Part shown: piece by piece, positions 42,414 to 50,801 of the stretch
How positions within the stretch are numbered: position 1 is the stretch's first letter
How the letters are laid out: the number at the start of each line of letters is the position of its first letter
Assembly: GCA_034211275.1 (NCBI GenBank)
Contig: JAXHTF010000020.1
Span: 1-59,465, forward strand
DNA: 59,465 nt
Direction of reading: 5' to 3'
Source of the DNA: Acidobacteriota bacterium
GTDB lineage: Bacteria; Acidobacteriota; Thermoanaerobaculia; Multivoradales; JAHZIX01
Position numbers and translations under genes: made by a program
Notes under the pieces: generated by a model
Seen by the model: only the letters and a program-made list of their open reading frames with translations
Told to the model about the DNA's origin: nothing
Database searches by the model: none

Positions 42414-42458
42414 TGTCATCGCCAGACTGGTCATCGCCAGACTGGTCATCGCCAGACC
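42414..42458. repeat. 15-bp tandem repeat upstream of the amidohydrolase gene
   Basis: Three units of GTCATCGCCAGACTG (the last with CTT at the end) lie in the divergent spacer, about 110 nt before the amidohydrolase ATG. They are probably noncoding, unlike the 15-bp repeats inside genes. Confidence 0.85.
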
Positions 42459-42569
42459 TTGGGCCGCAGCGAGACGGAGCGCTATGCTTCCAGGACTCTG
42501 AACCATCCGGCGCAGGACACCGTATCCCCATTGCGCACCTCGAAACCATCCCCCTCGGAGACCCGCACC

Positions 42570-43793
42570 ATGAGCTCAGTCCCCTACCTAGCCCACGCCT
42601 TTCGCCGCCCGCTCCTCTTCGTCCTCTGTTGCGCCGCGGTGGCGGGGCTGATGGTGTTGGCTGCGAGCTCAGCAAATGCCCAGCCGCGGGCGGAGGATTT
42701 GACCACCGAGGGGGTAGACGTGCCGGCCTTCTATGCCTACGACCCGCCGTCGACGCTGGTGGTGCCGGAAACGCCCGTCACCCGGGCCAAGTACCCCTTC
42801 ATCGACGTCCACAACCACCAGTCGCGGATGCCCGAGCAGGACCTCGGCGAGCTGGTGGCGGCCATGGACGAGCTCAATATGGAGGTGATGGTCAATCTCA
42901 GCGGGCGGGGATTCCGGCGCATCGAGCAGCCCGACGGTAGCTTTTCCTTCGGTTTCCAGGAGCCGGAGTACCTGGGTCGGGCGATCGAGAAGGCGCGGGA
43001 GGAGGCACCGGGGCGCTTCGTGGTCTTCACCAACGTCGACTTCAGCGGCGTCGGTTCCGAGGGCTGGGCGGAGGCGGCGGTGGCGCAGCTGGAGAAGGAC
43101 GTAGCCGCCGGGGCCGCCGGGCTCAAGATCTACAAAGGGCTGGGGCTGACCACCGAGGATGTGGACGGAAAGCGCATCCCCACCGACGACCCGCGCCTCG
43201 ACCCCATCTGGGCCAAATGCGGCGAGCTGGGGATTCCGGTGCTCATCCACACCGGCGAGCCGGCGCCCTTCTGGATGCCCAAGGACGACCAGAACGAGCG
43301 GCTGTTGGAGCTACTGGAGCGGCCCAATCGGTATCGCGACCCGGCGGTCTATCCGTCCTGGGAAGAGATCATGGGCGAGCAGCACAACCTCTTCCGCCGC
43401 CACCCCGAGACCGTCTTCATCAACGCCCACCTGGGGTGGCTGGGCAACGACCTGGCCAAGCTCGGCGAGCTGCTGGACGAGCTACCCAACGTCTACACGG
43501 AGATCGGCGCCGTCCTCGCCGAGCTCGGCCGCCAGCCGCGTTTCGCCCGTCAATTCCTCACGGAGTATCAGGACCGGGTGATGTTCGGAAAGGACAGCTG
43601 GAATCCCGAGGAGTACCACACCTACTTCCGGGTGCTGGAGACCGACGACGAGTATTTCCCCTACTACCGCCGGCGCCACGCCTTCTGGCGCATGTACGGC
43701 CTCGACCTGCCGGACGAGGTTCTCAAGAAGCTGTACTACAAGAATGCTCTGAAGGTGATCCCGGGCATCGACCCGGCGCCCTTCCCGGACTGA
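42570..43793 (+). CDS. Secreted amidohydrolase family protein
   Basis: A 407-residue exported TIM-barrel hydrolase of the amidohydrolase_2 type. The signal peptide (LLFVLCCAAVAGLMVLAASSANA) is cut after ANA at about residue 37. Metal-site motifs are FIDVHNH (HxH), the lysine-bearing strand AGLKIYKGLG, IHTGEPAPFW, INAHLGW and the late Asp in MFGKDSW. Members hydrolyse or decarboxylate cyclic or aromatic carboxylates. Export is less common in this family and is worth noting. ATG 42570 immediately precedes the signal peptide, with GGAG nine nt upstream. The frame is open further upstream through the 15-bp repeats, which I regard as noncoding. Confidence 0.87.
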   Translation: MSSVPYLAHAFRRPLLFVLCCAAVAGLMVLAASSANAQPRAEDLTTEGVDVPAFYAYDPPSTLVVPETPVTRAKYPFIDVHNHQSRMPEQDLGELVAAMDELNMEVMVNLSGRGFRRIEQPDGSFSFGFQEPEYLGRAIEKAREEAPGRFVVFTNVDFSGVGSEGWAEAAVAQLEKDVAAGAAGLKIYKGLGLTTEDVDGKRIPTDDPRLDPIWAKCGELGIPVLIHTGEPAPFWMPKDDQNERLLELLERPNRYRDPAVYPSWEEIMGEQHNLFRRHPETVFINAHLGWLGNDLAKLGELLDELPNVYTEIGAVLAELGRQPRFARQFLTEYQDRVMFGKDSWNPEEYHTYFRVLETDDEYFPYYRRRHAFWRMYGLDLPDEVLKKLYYKNALKVIPGIDPAPFPD

Positions 43794-43804
43794 GCTGGCC
43801 CGGT

Positions 43805-43849
43805 CTCGCCAGGCCTGAGCTCGCCGGGCCTGAGCTCGCCAGCCATGCC
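43805..43849. repeat. 15-bp tandem repeat between convergent genes
   Basis: Three units of CTCGCCGGGCCTGAG type (43805, 43820, 43835; the last diverged) lie in the 91-nt spacer after the amidohydrolase stop. Confidence 0.75.
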
Positions 43850-43884
43850 TCGTCAGCGGCCGCTCTGGTCCGCCACCCGCTTCT

Positions 43885-44163
43885 TTAGCGACGGAGGCCC
43901 GGCACGCCGCCGTAGATCAGGGTCAAGGCCAGCCGGGCGACGATGAAGCCTCCTACGGTGGCGAAGAGCTCAGCCCAGCGGCCCTGGAGCATCAGCCACA
44001 CCGCCGCCCCCAGCACCGGAAGGGCCCGGAGCATCCAGCTCATGGCGATGAGCAGCAGCGGCCGAGAGCTATCCGCCAGCAGGCGGACGGTCCACCACAG
44101 GCCGGCGTAGGCCAGAGCCGCGAGACCGGCACCGAGCAGTGCGAAGAGAGCGATGTCGATCAT
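43885..44163 (-). CDS. Orphan AtpR-like small membrane protein
   Basis: A 92-residue protein with three hydrophobic helices. The pattern GLWWTVR after the first helix, an arginine inside the second (MLRALPVLGAA) and another in GGFIVARLALT match AtpR, the small subunit that accompanies sodium-type N-ATPases and is thought to contact the c-ring carboxylate through membrane arginines. None of the other N-ATPase genes is present in the window; the neighbours are a YajQ gene and an amidohydrolase gene. It may be a displaced member of that system or have another partner. ATG 44163 is the only sensible start. Confidence 0.6.
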   Translation of the reverse strand: MIDIALFALLGAGLAALAYAGLWWTVRLLADSSRPLLLIAMSWMLRALPVLGAAVWLMLQGRWAELFATVGGFIVARLALTLIYGGVPGLRR

Positions 44164-44243
44164 GAGGGGATGCAGGGCTCCATCGGAAGCAGCCGACTAG
44201 TAGGCAGCGGGCCCGTCGAGGAAGAGGCCACTTGCGGAACGAA

Positions 44244-44732
44244 TCAGTCCCGGAAGTTGACGAATTCCAGCTCCAGGCCCACGTCCTGCCCCTTGGCATG
44301 CTGGATCACCGCCTGCAGGTCGTCCCGCTTCTTGCCGGTGACCCGTACCTGATCGTCCATGATCTGGGCCTGCACCTTGAGTTTGAGGCCCTTGATGGAT
44401 TTCACAATGGCCTTGGCCTTGTCCATGGGGATGCCGCTCTGCAGGGTCAGCTTCTGCCGCACGGTGCTGTCCGCCGCGGGCTCCACCGCTCCGCTTTCCA
44501 GGTTGCGCACCGAAACACCTCGCCGCACCAGCTTGGACTTGAGCACGTCGAGGACGGCGCCGAGCTTGTACTCGTCGTCCCCCACCAGGGTGAAGGTTTG
44601 CTCTTTGTCCCAGTCGATGCTGCTCTTGCTGCCGCGGAAGTCGTAGCGCTGGGAAATCTCTTTGCGCGCCTGGTTGACCGCGTTGTCCACTTCCTGCAGG
44701 TCGTTCTGAACCACGATGTCGAAGGAGGGCAT
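44244..44732 (-). CDS. yajQ: YajQ family nucleotide-binding protein
   Basis: A 162-residue cytosolic protein with the full YajQ pattern: [20 protein letters not shown] at the start, [32 protein letters not shown] and a C-terminal [10 protein letters not shown]. YajQ proteins bind RNA or cyclic di-GMP; a Xanthomonas homologue is a c-di-GMP effector. The length is normal for the family. It is followed after 80 nt by the AtpR-like gene in the same direction. An EAL-domain gene about 6 kb away could adjust c-di-GMP, but a link is only a guess. Confidence 0.94.
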   Translation of the reverse strand: MPSFDIVVQNDLQEVDNAVNQARKEISQRYDFRGSKSSIDWDKEQTFTLVGDDEYKLGAVLDVLKSKLVRRGVSVRNLESGAVEPAADSTVRQKLTLQSGIPMDKAKAIVKSIKGLKLKVQAQIMDDQVRVTGKKRDDLQAVIQHAKGQDVGLELEFVNFRD

Positions 44733-44857
44733 AGTCGCCTCGATTCCAATTGAGTCGATTTCAAGTCAAGGGGTCTGCTAACAACAGCGGCCCCGAGCGT
44801 CGCCCGTCGACCGGGCAACGTCCGAGGCCGCTGACGGGCAAAGACGGATCTCCGGCC

Positions 44858-45604
44858 TCAGCCGTGGTCCGCGGTACCTTCCTCGTCCATGGAGTCCGTT
44901 TCCATGGAATCGCCTTCCATGTCGTCCTCTTCGATCACCATCTCGCCCTCGCCGCCGCCGGTGGCGACGATGTTGAGCTTGATCACCACCTCGTCGCGGA
45001 TCAGGTCGTCCTGACGGCCGGGGTACTCGATGCCGAAGTCGAAGCGCTTGATGAAGAACTCAGCCTGCGCGGTGACCTGGTCCTCGCTGACCTCGATGGT
45101 GGCCGGGAAGGTGATCTGCTTGGTGACCCCGTGGAGGGTCAGGTTGCCGGTGACCTCATACTCGCCGGCGGTGTCGCTGGGAACCACCTTGGTGCTGGTG
45201 AAGGTGGAGGTGGGGAAATTCTCGACGTCGAAGAAGTCGGCGCTCTTGAGGTGACCGGTGAGGTCCTCGTTGTCCGACCACAGGGAGGTGTTGTCGATGG
45301 TGACGTCGACGGTGGTGCCCTCGGGGGTTCCGTTGACCACCTCGACGGTGCCCTCGAACTGGTTGAAGCCGCCATCGTGGCTGCCGGTCACCTTGGAGCC
45401 GACCCACTCGATGGAAGAGGCTTCCTGGTCGATGAGATAGCCAGCGACGGTCTCGGTCTCCATCGCCATCTCTCTGCCTTCCTGGGCCGCCGGCTCCTCG
45501 ACCTTCGCCTCGCTGGCGTTGTCGGCAGGGTTCGGGGCGCAGGCAACGGCCAGCAGCAAGAGCATGCAGGCCAACATCTGGAACGGATAAACAACTCGCT
45601 TCAT
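44858..45604 (-). CDS. YceI-like lipoprotein
   Basis: A 248-residue exported protein. The signal segment MLACMLLLLAVAC ends in a lipobox cysteine. After an acidic/Ala linker comes the YceI lipocalin-like barrel: IDQEASSIEWVGSKVTGSHDGGF at its start, LKSADFFDVENFPTSTF in the middle and LTLHGVTKQITFP with FIKRFDFGIEYPGR later. YceI proteins bind isoprenoid or other lipophilic ligands in the periplasm. The C-terminus is a strikingly acidic tail (EEDDMEGDSMETDSMDEEG). ATG 45604 has AGGAG upstream. It stands alone as a transcription unit, in the same direction as the genes on both sides. Confidence 0.9.
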   Translation of the reverse strand: MKRVVYPFQMLACMLLLLAVACAPNPADNASEAKVEEPAAQEGREMAMETETVAGYLIDQEASSIEWVGSKVTGSHDGGFNQFEGTVEVVNGTPEGTTVDVTIDNTSLWSDNEDLTGHLKSADFFDVENFPTSTFTSTKVVPSDTAGEYEVTGNLTLHGVTKQITFPATIEVSEDQVTAQAEFFIKRFDFGIEYPGRQDDLIRDEVVIKLNIVATGGGEGEMVIEEDDMEGDSMETDSMDEEGTADHG

Positions 45605-45679
45605 GATTTTTTTCTCCTGTTCTCGAGGTCGCGCCCTCGCCTGGAAAGCGGGGCTGGATCTCATGAGCTGCGCATCTTA

Positions 45680-48430
45680 TCAGGCTTGTTCTATCTTTAG
45701 TCGAGTCAGTTCAGCCCGGCGCCGGCCGCGCAGACGGAAGCGCTGCTGGGCTCCCAGAGCGTCGAAGTGATCTTCGTGGCAGCTGAAGACCAGGATCTGG
45801 AGGTGCCTGGAGGCTCGATGGAGGACGGCGAGCATGGCCTCCCGGCGTTCTTCGTCGGAGCTCACCAGAGCGTCGTCGAGGATCAGCGGCAGCCGCTCGC
45901 CGCCGGCCAGGATCTCCCCCAAGGCCAGCCGCACCAGCACGCTGAGCTGCTCCCGGGCACCCCCGGAAAGCTCCTCGAAGGCCTCCTGGGTGTCGCCGGT
46001 GAGCAATCCTTCGACGATCCAATTTTCGTCGATGGCGAGCTCGGAGCCTGGGAAGAGCTGTTCCAGATAAGGCTCCAGGCGGCGGCGCACCGGAGCCGTC
46101 AGGCGCTGCTGAGCCGCCCTCCGCTCGTTCTCCAAGATCGCCAGCAGCCGGCCGGCGGCGGCGGCTCGGGCCTCGATGCGGTCGAGGTTGGCCTGGGCCC
46201 GAGCCAGCTCCTGCTCCCGCTCCTGGGCTTGTTCGTGGAGCTCCGCATCCGCCAAGCTGTCCAGCCGCACCTGCAGCGTCAGGTTCTCGTCCTGCCCCCG
46301 GCGGCGCTCCTGGACCAACCCCTGGAGGCTGCGCTGCAGGCGCTCCAAGGTCTCCTCCGCCCGCGCTCCGCCGGTGGCCCGGTAGCGCTCTTGGCGCTCT
46401 TCCAGCTCCCGTAGCGCTTCTCCCAGGAGGGCCTGGCTGTCTTTGAGCTGCTGTTCGAGGGAGGCGTCCGCGGAGCCCTCCGCCTCGCGGCTCAGCACCG
46501 CCTCCAGCCGTGCCAGCTCCTGACGCCGGGCCACCAGCTTGCCCGCATTCTCCGCCTGCCGGCGCCGCAGCTCTTCCAACGGTTCCAGGGCGGCAGCGCG
46601 GCGGGTGCGGGCTTGGCTCAGGGCCTCTTCAGCCCGAGTTTCTGCAACTTGGGCCTGTTCCGCGGCCTGGGCGGAGTCCTGCTCCTCGAGCTCCGAAGAC
46701 TCCCCGGGCTCCGATTCTCGAGGGAGGGCCTGCCGCTCCTCCTCTAGCGACTCGCGCCGCTGTTCGAGGACGGCGAGGCGCTGCTCCAGCGTGCCGTCTC
46801 GTTGGGCATCGGAGCCGCTTCCCCGCTGCACCCGCAGCTCCGCGTCCAGTTCCTGTTGGCGATCCAGCCGCCTTCGAGCCTCCGCCGCATCGTCGACGCC
46901 CAGGGCTTCCAGCTGACGGCGGTGATCCGACTCCAGATCCCGCAGCCGATGCCGCAATTCCTCGCCGGCCCCCGCCGCGGGCTCCACCGTCAGCCGCAGA
47001 AGGGGCTGAAGTTGCCCATCCCGCTCCTGACCGAGCTCCAGCTGGAGCTCGTCGGTCACCGGCCATCGGCGGTTCTCCTCCGCCGCCAGAGTGTCCTCGC
47101 CAGCGTCCTTCTCGATCACCTCCAGATCCGCCAGCGCCGTCACCGTCAGCCGCGCCGCAGAGCCTTCCAGCCGGCTGCGGGCCACCGCCAGATCCCGCTC
47201 CAGCCGCTCCAGACCCTGCACCGCCGAGGGCTCTACCGCGACCTCCCGGCGCTGTCGCTCGAGCTCCCGTACCCGCTCCCGACGGGCTCGCAGCTCCTCC
47301 ACCTCCCGATCCAGAGCCTCCAGGCGTTCCGTCAGCTCCTGCTGCCGCTGGCGTCGCTGGGCCGCGGCCCGGCGCCGGCGCGCTCTCTGGTGCTCTTCCT
47401 CGGCCTTCTGCACCGCCGTCTCGGCCTCCGTCAACCTCTGCTGCAGCTGCTCCAGCTCCGCCGCATCCCGGGCTTTCTGCGCTTCCAGCTCCGCCACCTC
47501 CACAGCCACCTCATCCCGGCTGCGGCGGGCCTGGCGCCGGCGCTCCAAACGCTCCTCGATCTGCTCCAGCCGCAGCCGGCGGTGGGCCACCTCCCGCTCC
47601 TGCTCCTCCACCCCGCGCTGGAGCTGCCGCGCCGCCTCGACGGTTTCGGCGAGAGTCTGCACCTCTTCCTCCCGCTCTCCCACCCGCCGTTCCAACTCCT
47701 CCAACTCCCGCCGGCCGCGGGCGAGGGTTTCCGCCAGGGCGTGGGCCTCCTCGCGCTTCGCCACCGCCTCGTCTCGCCGCTCCCGGAGCTCGTCCCGGCG
47801 GGTCATGGCCTCCCGCAGCTCGCCGGTGGGGCGGCCCGTTTTCTCGGTCAGGTAGCGGGCGGCCTCGGTGCGGGTGCGTTCCAGCAGTTGCTGCCCCAAG
47901 GGGCCGGCGGCCACCTCCCCCACTTCCCGGGAGAGCCGGTCCTGCAGGTCGCCCCGGGGGGCGTCGTGGAGATCCTCGTGGGGCGGCTCCTGGGACTTTC
48001 CCTGGGGCAGCCAGAGGAGCGGCCACAAGCCGTAATCCTCCCGGCTCACCCCCCGATTGCTTCCGGACCGGCTGCCCAACAGCTCGTGCAGCCGCGCTTC
48101 CGCCGCCTCGTCCTTGAGGGTCTCGCCACCCCCTTCGAGCTTCGCGTAGCCGCCCTTGAGGAAGCCCTTTTCGATGCGGTAGGGAGTGTCGTCGAGGACG
48201 AAGCTCACCGCCCCCCGGGGGCTCTCGGTGGAGCTCCAGCCCTGGAGCTGCTTCTTGTATTGAGCCTCCCCTTTGTAGGACTCGAAGAGCACGAACTCCA
48301 GAGCCTGAAAGAGGCGCGACTTGCCCGCCTCGTTGGGGCCGTAGACCAGGTTGAGCCGTTCGGAGAAGGGCCCCAGCTTCTCGTGCTCCAGGCCCCGCCA
48401 ATGCCAGACCTCCAGAGAGACCAGATGCAT
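45680..48430 (-). CDS. SbcC/YhaN-like SMC-type ATPase
   Basis: A 916-residue ATPase. Walker A GPNEAGKS lies near residue 31 in NLVYGPNEAGKSRLFQALEF; the NEAGKS form is typical of YhaN/RecF-like proteins. Two very long coiled coils (rich in Glu, Arg, Gln and Leu) cover about residues 190-800. The C-terminal lobe has the ABC signature LSGGAREQLSVLVRLALGEI and Walker B LPLILDDALVSSDEERR. With the overlapping nuclease gene it would form an SbcCD/Rad50-Mre11-like or YhaNO-like complex in DNA end processing. No zinc-hook CxxC is seen in the coiled coil, unlike Rad50. The ATG overlaps the nuclease stop (TGATG). Confidence 0.88.
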   Translation of the reverse strand: MHLVSLEVWHWRGLEHEKLGPFSERLNLVYGPNEAGKSRLFQALEFVLFESYKGEAQYKKQLQGWSSTESPRGAVSFVLDDTPYRIEKGFLKGGYAKLEGGGETLKDEAAEARLHELLGSRSGSNRGVSREDYGLWPLLWLPQGKSQEPPHEDLHDAPRGDLQDRLSREVGEVAAGPLGQQLLERTRTEAARYLTEKTGRPTGELREAMTRRDELRERRDEAVAKREEAHALAETLARGRRELEELERRVGEREEEVQTLAETVEAARQLQRGVEEQEREVAHRRLRLEQIEERLERRRQARRSRDEVAVEVAELEAQKARDAAELEQLQQRLTEAETAVQKAEEEHQRARRRRAAAQRRQRQQELTERLEALDREVEELRARRERVRELERQRREVAVEPSAVQGLERLERDLAVARSRLEGSAARLTVTALADLEVIEKDAGEDTLAAEENRRWPVTDELQLELGQERDGQLQPLLRLTVEPAAGAGEELRHRLRDLESDHRRQLEALGVDDAAEARRRLDRQQELDAELRVQRGSGSDAQRDGTLEQRLAVLEQRRESLEEERQALPRESEPGESSELEEQDSAQAAEQAQVAETRAEEALSQARTRRAAALEPLEELRRRQAENAGKLVARRQELARLEAVLSREAEGSADASLEQQLKDSQALLGEALRELEERQERYRATGGARAEETLERLQRSLQGLVQERRRGQDENLTLQVRLDSLADAELHEQAQEREQELARAQANLDRIEARAAAAGRLLAILENERRAAQQRLTAPVRRRLEPYLEQLFPGSELAIDENWIVEGLLTGDTQEAFEELSGGAREQLSVLVRLALGEILAGGERLPLILDDALVSSDEERREAMLAVLHRASRHLQILVFSCHEDHFDALGAQQRFRLRGRRRAELTRLKIEQA

Positions 48431-49566
48431 CAGCTCTCCTCCTGGAGCAAGCGGTAGAGCAGCCGTAGGGCTCCCTGAGCTGCAGCGCCGTCTTCTTCCC
48501 GCGTGCTTTCTTTGCGCAGCCGTTCCACCGCCCGACCGACAAAGCCCTCCAGCCGCAGCTGCGCCAAATCCTCCTCCGAGGGTTCGGTGACCAACCGCCC
48601 ATCGTCCAGCCGCAGCTCGAGCAATTCCTCTCCCGCCGCCGCCAACAGGCGGTCCAGCCGCGCCCGCTGGGCCAGAGACAGGGCGCCGTCCAGCTGCAGC
48701 CGCAGGAGTGTCCAGCTGCGCTCCGGAAGCTCTTTGAGCCAGCGCTCGAGCTCGTCCACCGCCGCCTCGCCGTCGAGGGTGCGGGATTCCGTCAGCCAGC
48801 GGCTGCGGGCCAGTTCCAACACTTCCACCCGCGGCTCCTCGCCGGCGCCGTCGATTTCCACCACCAGCGCCCGCCCCGGCTCCTTCTCCTCGAAGCGGGT
48901 GGGTTCCGGGGTTCCCGAGTACCAGACCCGGTCTCCCCAGCCGGCGGAGCCAAACCGCAGCAGGCCGTGCCAGTCCCCCAGGGCCAGATAGTCGAAACCC
49001 CTGGCCAGAACTTCTTCCGCCGCGATGAGGTTGGGGCTTTCGGTGGACTCGCCGAAGTCGAGAACGCCGCCGTGGGCGATGGCCACCCGCACTGCGTCTC
49101 CATCCTCGTGGGTTCCATCCTGCCGGGACGGCAGCCAACGGGTGGGGTCGTCGTGGGTGTGGCGGCGCAGCAGCGGGCAGGGGTAGTAGACGGTGTCGCC
49201 GATGGTCAGGGGCTCGGCGACGAGCAGCGGCCGCACGTGGTCCAGGCCGTGCTCCTCCGGCGCCAGGCGCCGCAGGGCGCTCTCCGGCGTGGCGGCGTCG
49301 TGATTGCCCGGCAGAAGCAGCACCGGGATCGGAGCGAAGGCGGCGAGGGCGTCGCGGGCGGCCTGCAGGGTGGCAGCACCGACGGCGTTGTCGTCGAAGA
49401 CGTCCCCCGCCACCACCACCGCCTCCACAGCGTGCTCGTGGGCTGCCGCCGCCAGGCGTCGCACCACCTCGAAGCGTTCCAACCGCAGCTTGGCGCCGCG
49501 ATCGCCGTCGAGGAAGCGCAGCTTGAGCCCGAGCTGCCAATCCGCGGTGTGGAGAAAACGTGTCAT
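48430..49566 (-). CDS. SbcD/YhaO-like metallophosphoesterase (DNA repair exonuclease)
   Basis: A 378-residue calcineurin-like nuclease. Metal-binding motifs are FLHTADWQLG (DxH form, with Gln after Trp as in SbcD DxHLG), VVVAGDVFDD, LLPGNHD, a His in AIAHGGVLDFG and ALGDWHG. It would provide 3'-5' exonuclease and endonuclease activity, driven by the ATPase encoded next, with which it overlaps by one base. The C-terminal 150 residues are helical and probably hold the capping or ATPase-docking region. ATG 49566 sits just before the first motif. Confidence 0.9.
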   Translation of the reverse strand: MTRFLHTADWQLGLKLRFLDGDRGAKLRLERFEVVRRLAAAAHEHAVEAVVVAGDVFDDNAVGAATLQAARDALAAFAPIPVLLLPGNHDAATPESALRRLAPEEHGLDHVRPLLVAEPLTIGDTVYYPCPLLRRHTHDDPTRWLPSRQDGTHEDGDAVRVAIAHGGVLDFGESTESPNLIAAEEVLARGFDYLALGDWHGLLRFGSAGWGDRVWYSGTPEPTRFEEKEPGRALVVEIDGAGEEPRVEVLELARSRWLTESRTLDGEAAVDELERWLKELPERSWTLLRLQLDGALSLAQRARLDRLLAAAGEELLELRLDDGRLVTEPSEEDLAQLRLEGFVGRAVERLRKESTREEDGAAAQGALRLLYRLLQEES

Positions 49567-49646
49567 GAATGAGGGATCCCGTCCCCCAGAGACTACAACG
49601 GAATCCCGGCGAGAGCCGCGGGGTGTGTTTCGTCGTGGGAAAACGC

Positions 49647-50657
49647 TCAGGTGCCGGGAGCCGCGCCGCTGAGCCCTAAATAGAGCAGATAGACCAACTG
49701 CCTCGCCCGCCGCTCTCCCCCCAGCTCCTCGGCATAGTCCTGGGCCAGCTGCAGGTCCACCGTCTCCTGGGCGCTCTTGCCCGCCGCCACGGCGTCCCCC
49801 ACCCTCCCGGCGACGGTCTCCAGCAGGCTGCGATAGCGCTCCAAACCCTGGCGGTCCACCACCGCGCCATGGCCGGGCACGAAGCGCGTCAACCGGTGGG
49901 TTCCCCCTTCGGAGGTCGCCTCCGGCAATGCGTCCGGGGAGCGCCATTCCAACACTCGATCCAGAGCCTCCAAGATTCCTTCCAAGGAGCCTCCGGCCCA
50001 CCAATCGATGAACGGCGGAGCCCCGACCTCCAGCAGGTCTCCCAGATGCGCCAGGCGGGCTCGGTGGAAGATCAGCACCAGGTCACCGTCGGTGTGGGCC
50101 GCCGGTGCCGGCAGGATCTCGATGCGTTCGTCTCCCCAATGCACCGTCGCCGGACCGTGGATCTCCAGCTGCGGCAGATCCGCCTCCGGCGACGGCTCCC
50201 GATGCCAATCCCCCCATTCCTCGATCACCACGTCCCGCCGCGCCTGGGTCGCCACGTTGGCGTGGGCCATCACCATAGCCCCCTGGGCCCGGAAGGTCCC
50301 GTTGCCGCCCAGATGATCGGCGTGGTAATGGGTGTTGATCACCAGGCGCACGGGCAACGGCGGCAGGGTCTCGAGGGCCGCCAGCAGCCGCGGCAGAGCG
50401 GCGGCGCTGCCGCTGTCCACCAACAGGCGTCCCCGAGGGCCGTCCACCGCCACCACCGCCCCGTCGGCCCCCAGCTCGATGCGGTGGATCCCGGGCGCTA
50501 GTTCCTCGATGGGCGCTGGTTCTGCGACGGCGGCGGGCTCGTCCGCGGCCCCAGCGGGATAGCCCACCAGGAAGCAGCAGCCCAGGATCACCAACAGAGG
50601 AAGGCTGCAGAGCCCTCGGCGGGCGGGGGAGATCGGCAGGGAGGGGAATCGGCTCAA
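49647..50657 (-). CDS. Secreted MBL-fold metallo-hydrolase
   Basis: A 336-residue exported metallo-beta-lactamase-fold protein. The signal peptide (GLCSLPLLVILGCCFLVGYP) ends near AGA. THYHADHLGG is the zinc-binding HxHxDH motif; further ligands are His in APAAHTDGD, Asp in HLGDLLE and His in PGHGAV. The substrate is unknown; the fold includes lactamases, lactonases, glyoxalase II and others. The start codon is probably TTG at 50657, supported by AAGGAG seven nt upstream. It lies 81 nt before the nuclease gene. Confidence 0.88.
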   Translation of the reverse strand: MSRFPSLPISPARRGLCSLPLLVILGCCFLVGYPAGAADEPAAVAEPAPIEELAPGIHRIELGADGAVVAVDGPRGRLLVDSGSAAALPRLLAALETLPPLPVRLVINTHYHADHLGGNGTFRAQGAMVMAHANVATQARRDVVIEEWGDWHREPSPEADLPQLEIHGPATVHWGDERIEILPAPAAHTDGDLVLIFHRARLAHLGDLLEVGAPPFIDWWAGGSLEGILEALDRVLEWRSPDALPEATSEGGTHRLTRFVPGHGAVVDRQGLERYRSLLETVAGRVGDAVAAGKSAQETVDLQLAQDYAEELGGERRARQLVYLLYLGLSGAAPGT

Positions 50658-50801
50658 GGCTTGGCTCCTTCGGAAGGGTTCGGGGTCCTCCCCCTCTACG
50701 GCATCGGAGGCCGAGAGTTCTCGCGCCCCCGAGGGCCGGGAGCTCGTACCGTCTTGGGAGGAGCTCAGCTCAGGAGAGAACCGGCTTAGGAAAGACGCAG
50801 C

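Noticed and set aside
42381-42569. N-terminal extension of the amidohydrolase through the 15-bp repeats
   Set aside because: It would precede a clean signal peptide that begins at ATG 42570 with its own GGAG site.
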